This document shows positions 63,827-64,000 of a stretch of DNA of 64,000 nt, piece by piece. The stretch's first letter is position 1, and every line of letters begins with the position of its first letter. The stretch is taken from NCBI GenBank assembly GCA_001936135.1, contig CP012813.1:310001-374000 (forward strand). The letters run 5' to 3'. The position numbers and the translations under genes were made by a program. The DNA comes from Saccharomycopsis fibuligera x Saccharomycopsis cf. fibuligera (Eukaryota > Ascomycota > Saccharomycetes > Ascoideales > Saccharomycopsidaceae). The notes beneath the pieces are model-generated. The model did no database searches. It was given only the letters and a program-made list of their open reading frames with translations, and was not told the DNA's origin.

Positions 63827-63849
63827 GAAAGTGCTAGAAAGTGCTAGAA
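63827..63849 (-). promoter_or_regulatory. Step-type heat-shock element
   Basis: GAA at 63827, 63837 and 63847, exactly 10 bp apart, within three near-copies of GAAAGTGCTA. Three same-direction units at 10-bp steps form the 'step' class of Hsf1 site. An AGGGG stress word follows at 63866-63870. Confidence 0.6.
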
Positions 63850-64000
63850 CAAGTGCTAAACTTAAAGGGGATGGAAGCGGGATCGTTGGTCACCGCAAAG
63901 GGACAAAAAATGATGAACTCCTCCAGCATGCATTTTACTCGTGAGAATCTCAAGCACGGAGTGTGTCTATTAAGAAAACTAGGCGGTTATCTGTAATGAA

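Overview
The window is yeast nuclear DNA, probably from the CUG-serine clade (Candida/Lodderomyces lineage). The evidence is: nearly intron-less genes with clear budding-yeast orthologs (HSH155, SAR1, LEA1, ECM5, DDR48, FMP40, HSP42); one spliced gene with yeast-type splice sites; many poly-Q/N/S/A runs; long poly(A)/poly(T) tracts; and no in-frame CTG codon in the roughly 1,040-codon HSH155 frame. In that clade CTG is avoided and read as serine, so residues quoted as Leu from CTG codons may be Ser. The species itself cannot be proven from the sequence alone; Lodderomyces elongisporus-like is my best guess.

Layout: 0.6-5.3 kb, BGL2 (cell-wall glucanase) divergent from HSH155 (U2 snRNP SF3b). 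5.3-7.3 kb, a tRNA-Val(AAC) gene with LTR-like relics on its 5' side. 7.3-10.2 kb, a large, probably mitochondrial protein. 11-13 kb, a GPI-anchored yapsin/Sap9-like protease. 15-20 kb, three translation-linked genes: a GGQ release-factor-like protein, RQT4, and a SET-domain lysine methyltransferase. 20.6-23.7 kb, SAR1 (with a 19-nt first exon), RPL10A, and LEA1. 25-26.4 kb, an unrecognised membrane-anchored protein. 27-36 kb, two Pho80-type cyclins on either side of a palmitoyl-protein thioesterase, with a 3.3-kb gene-free region upstream of the first. 37.4-43.6 kb, a 2060-residue ECM5-type JmjN/ARID/JmjC/PHD protein whose JmjC iron ligands look lost. 43.6-48.8 kb, a 5.2-kb gene-free region. 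48.8-49.5 kb, DDR48. 50.9-55.4 kb, FMP40 (SelO) and an MMT-type metal transporter. 56-57 kb, a BUD16-type pyridoxal kinase. 59.6-61.3 kb, an MFS sugar-type transporter. 61.9-63.4 kb, HSP42, with two kinds of perfect heat-shock element upstream.

Most genes are ordinary housekeeping or stress genes. The parts most worth a second look are the two long gene-free regions, the catalytically altered JmjC protein, the pair of Pho80-type cyclins, the unrecognised 494-aa membrane protein, the repeat family at 5.9 and 57.9 kb, and the HSP42 promoter. I saw no clear new multi-gene system.
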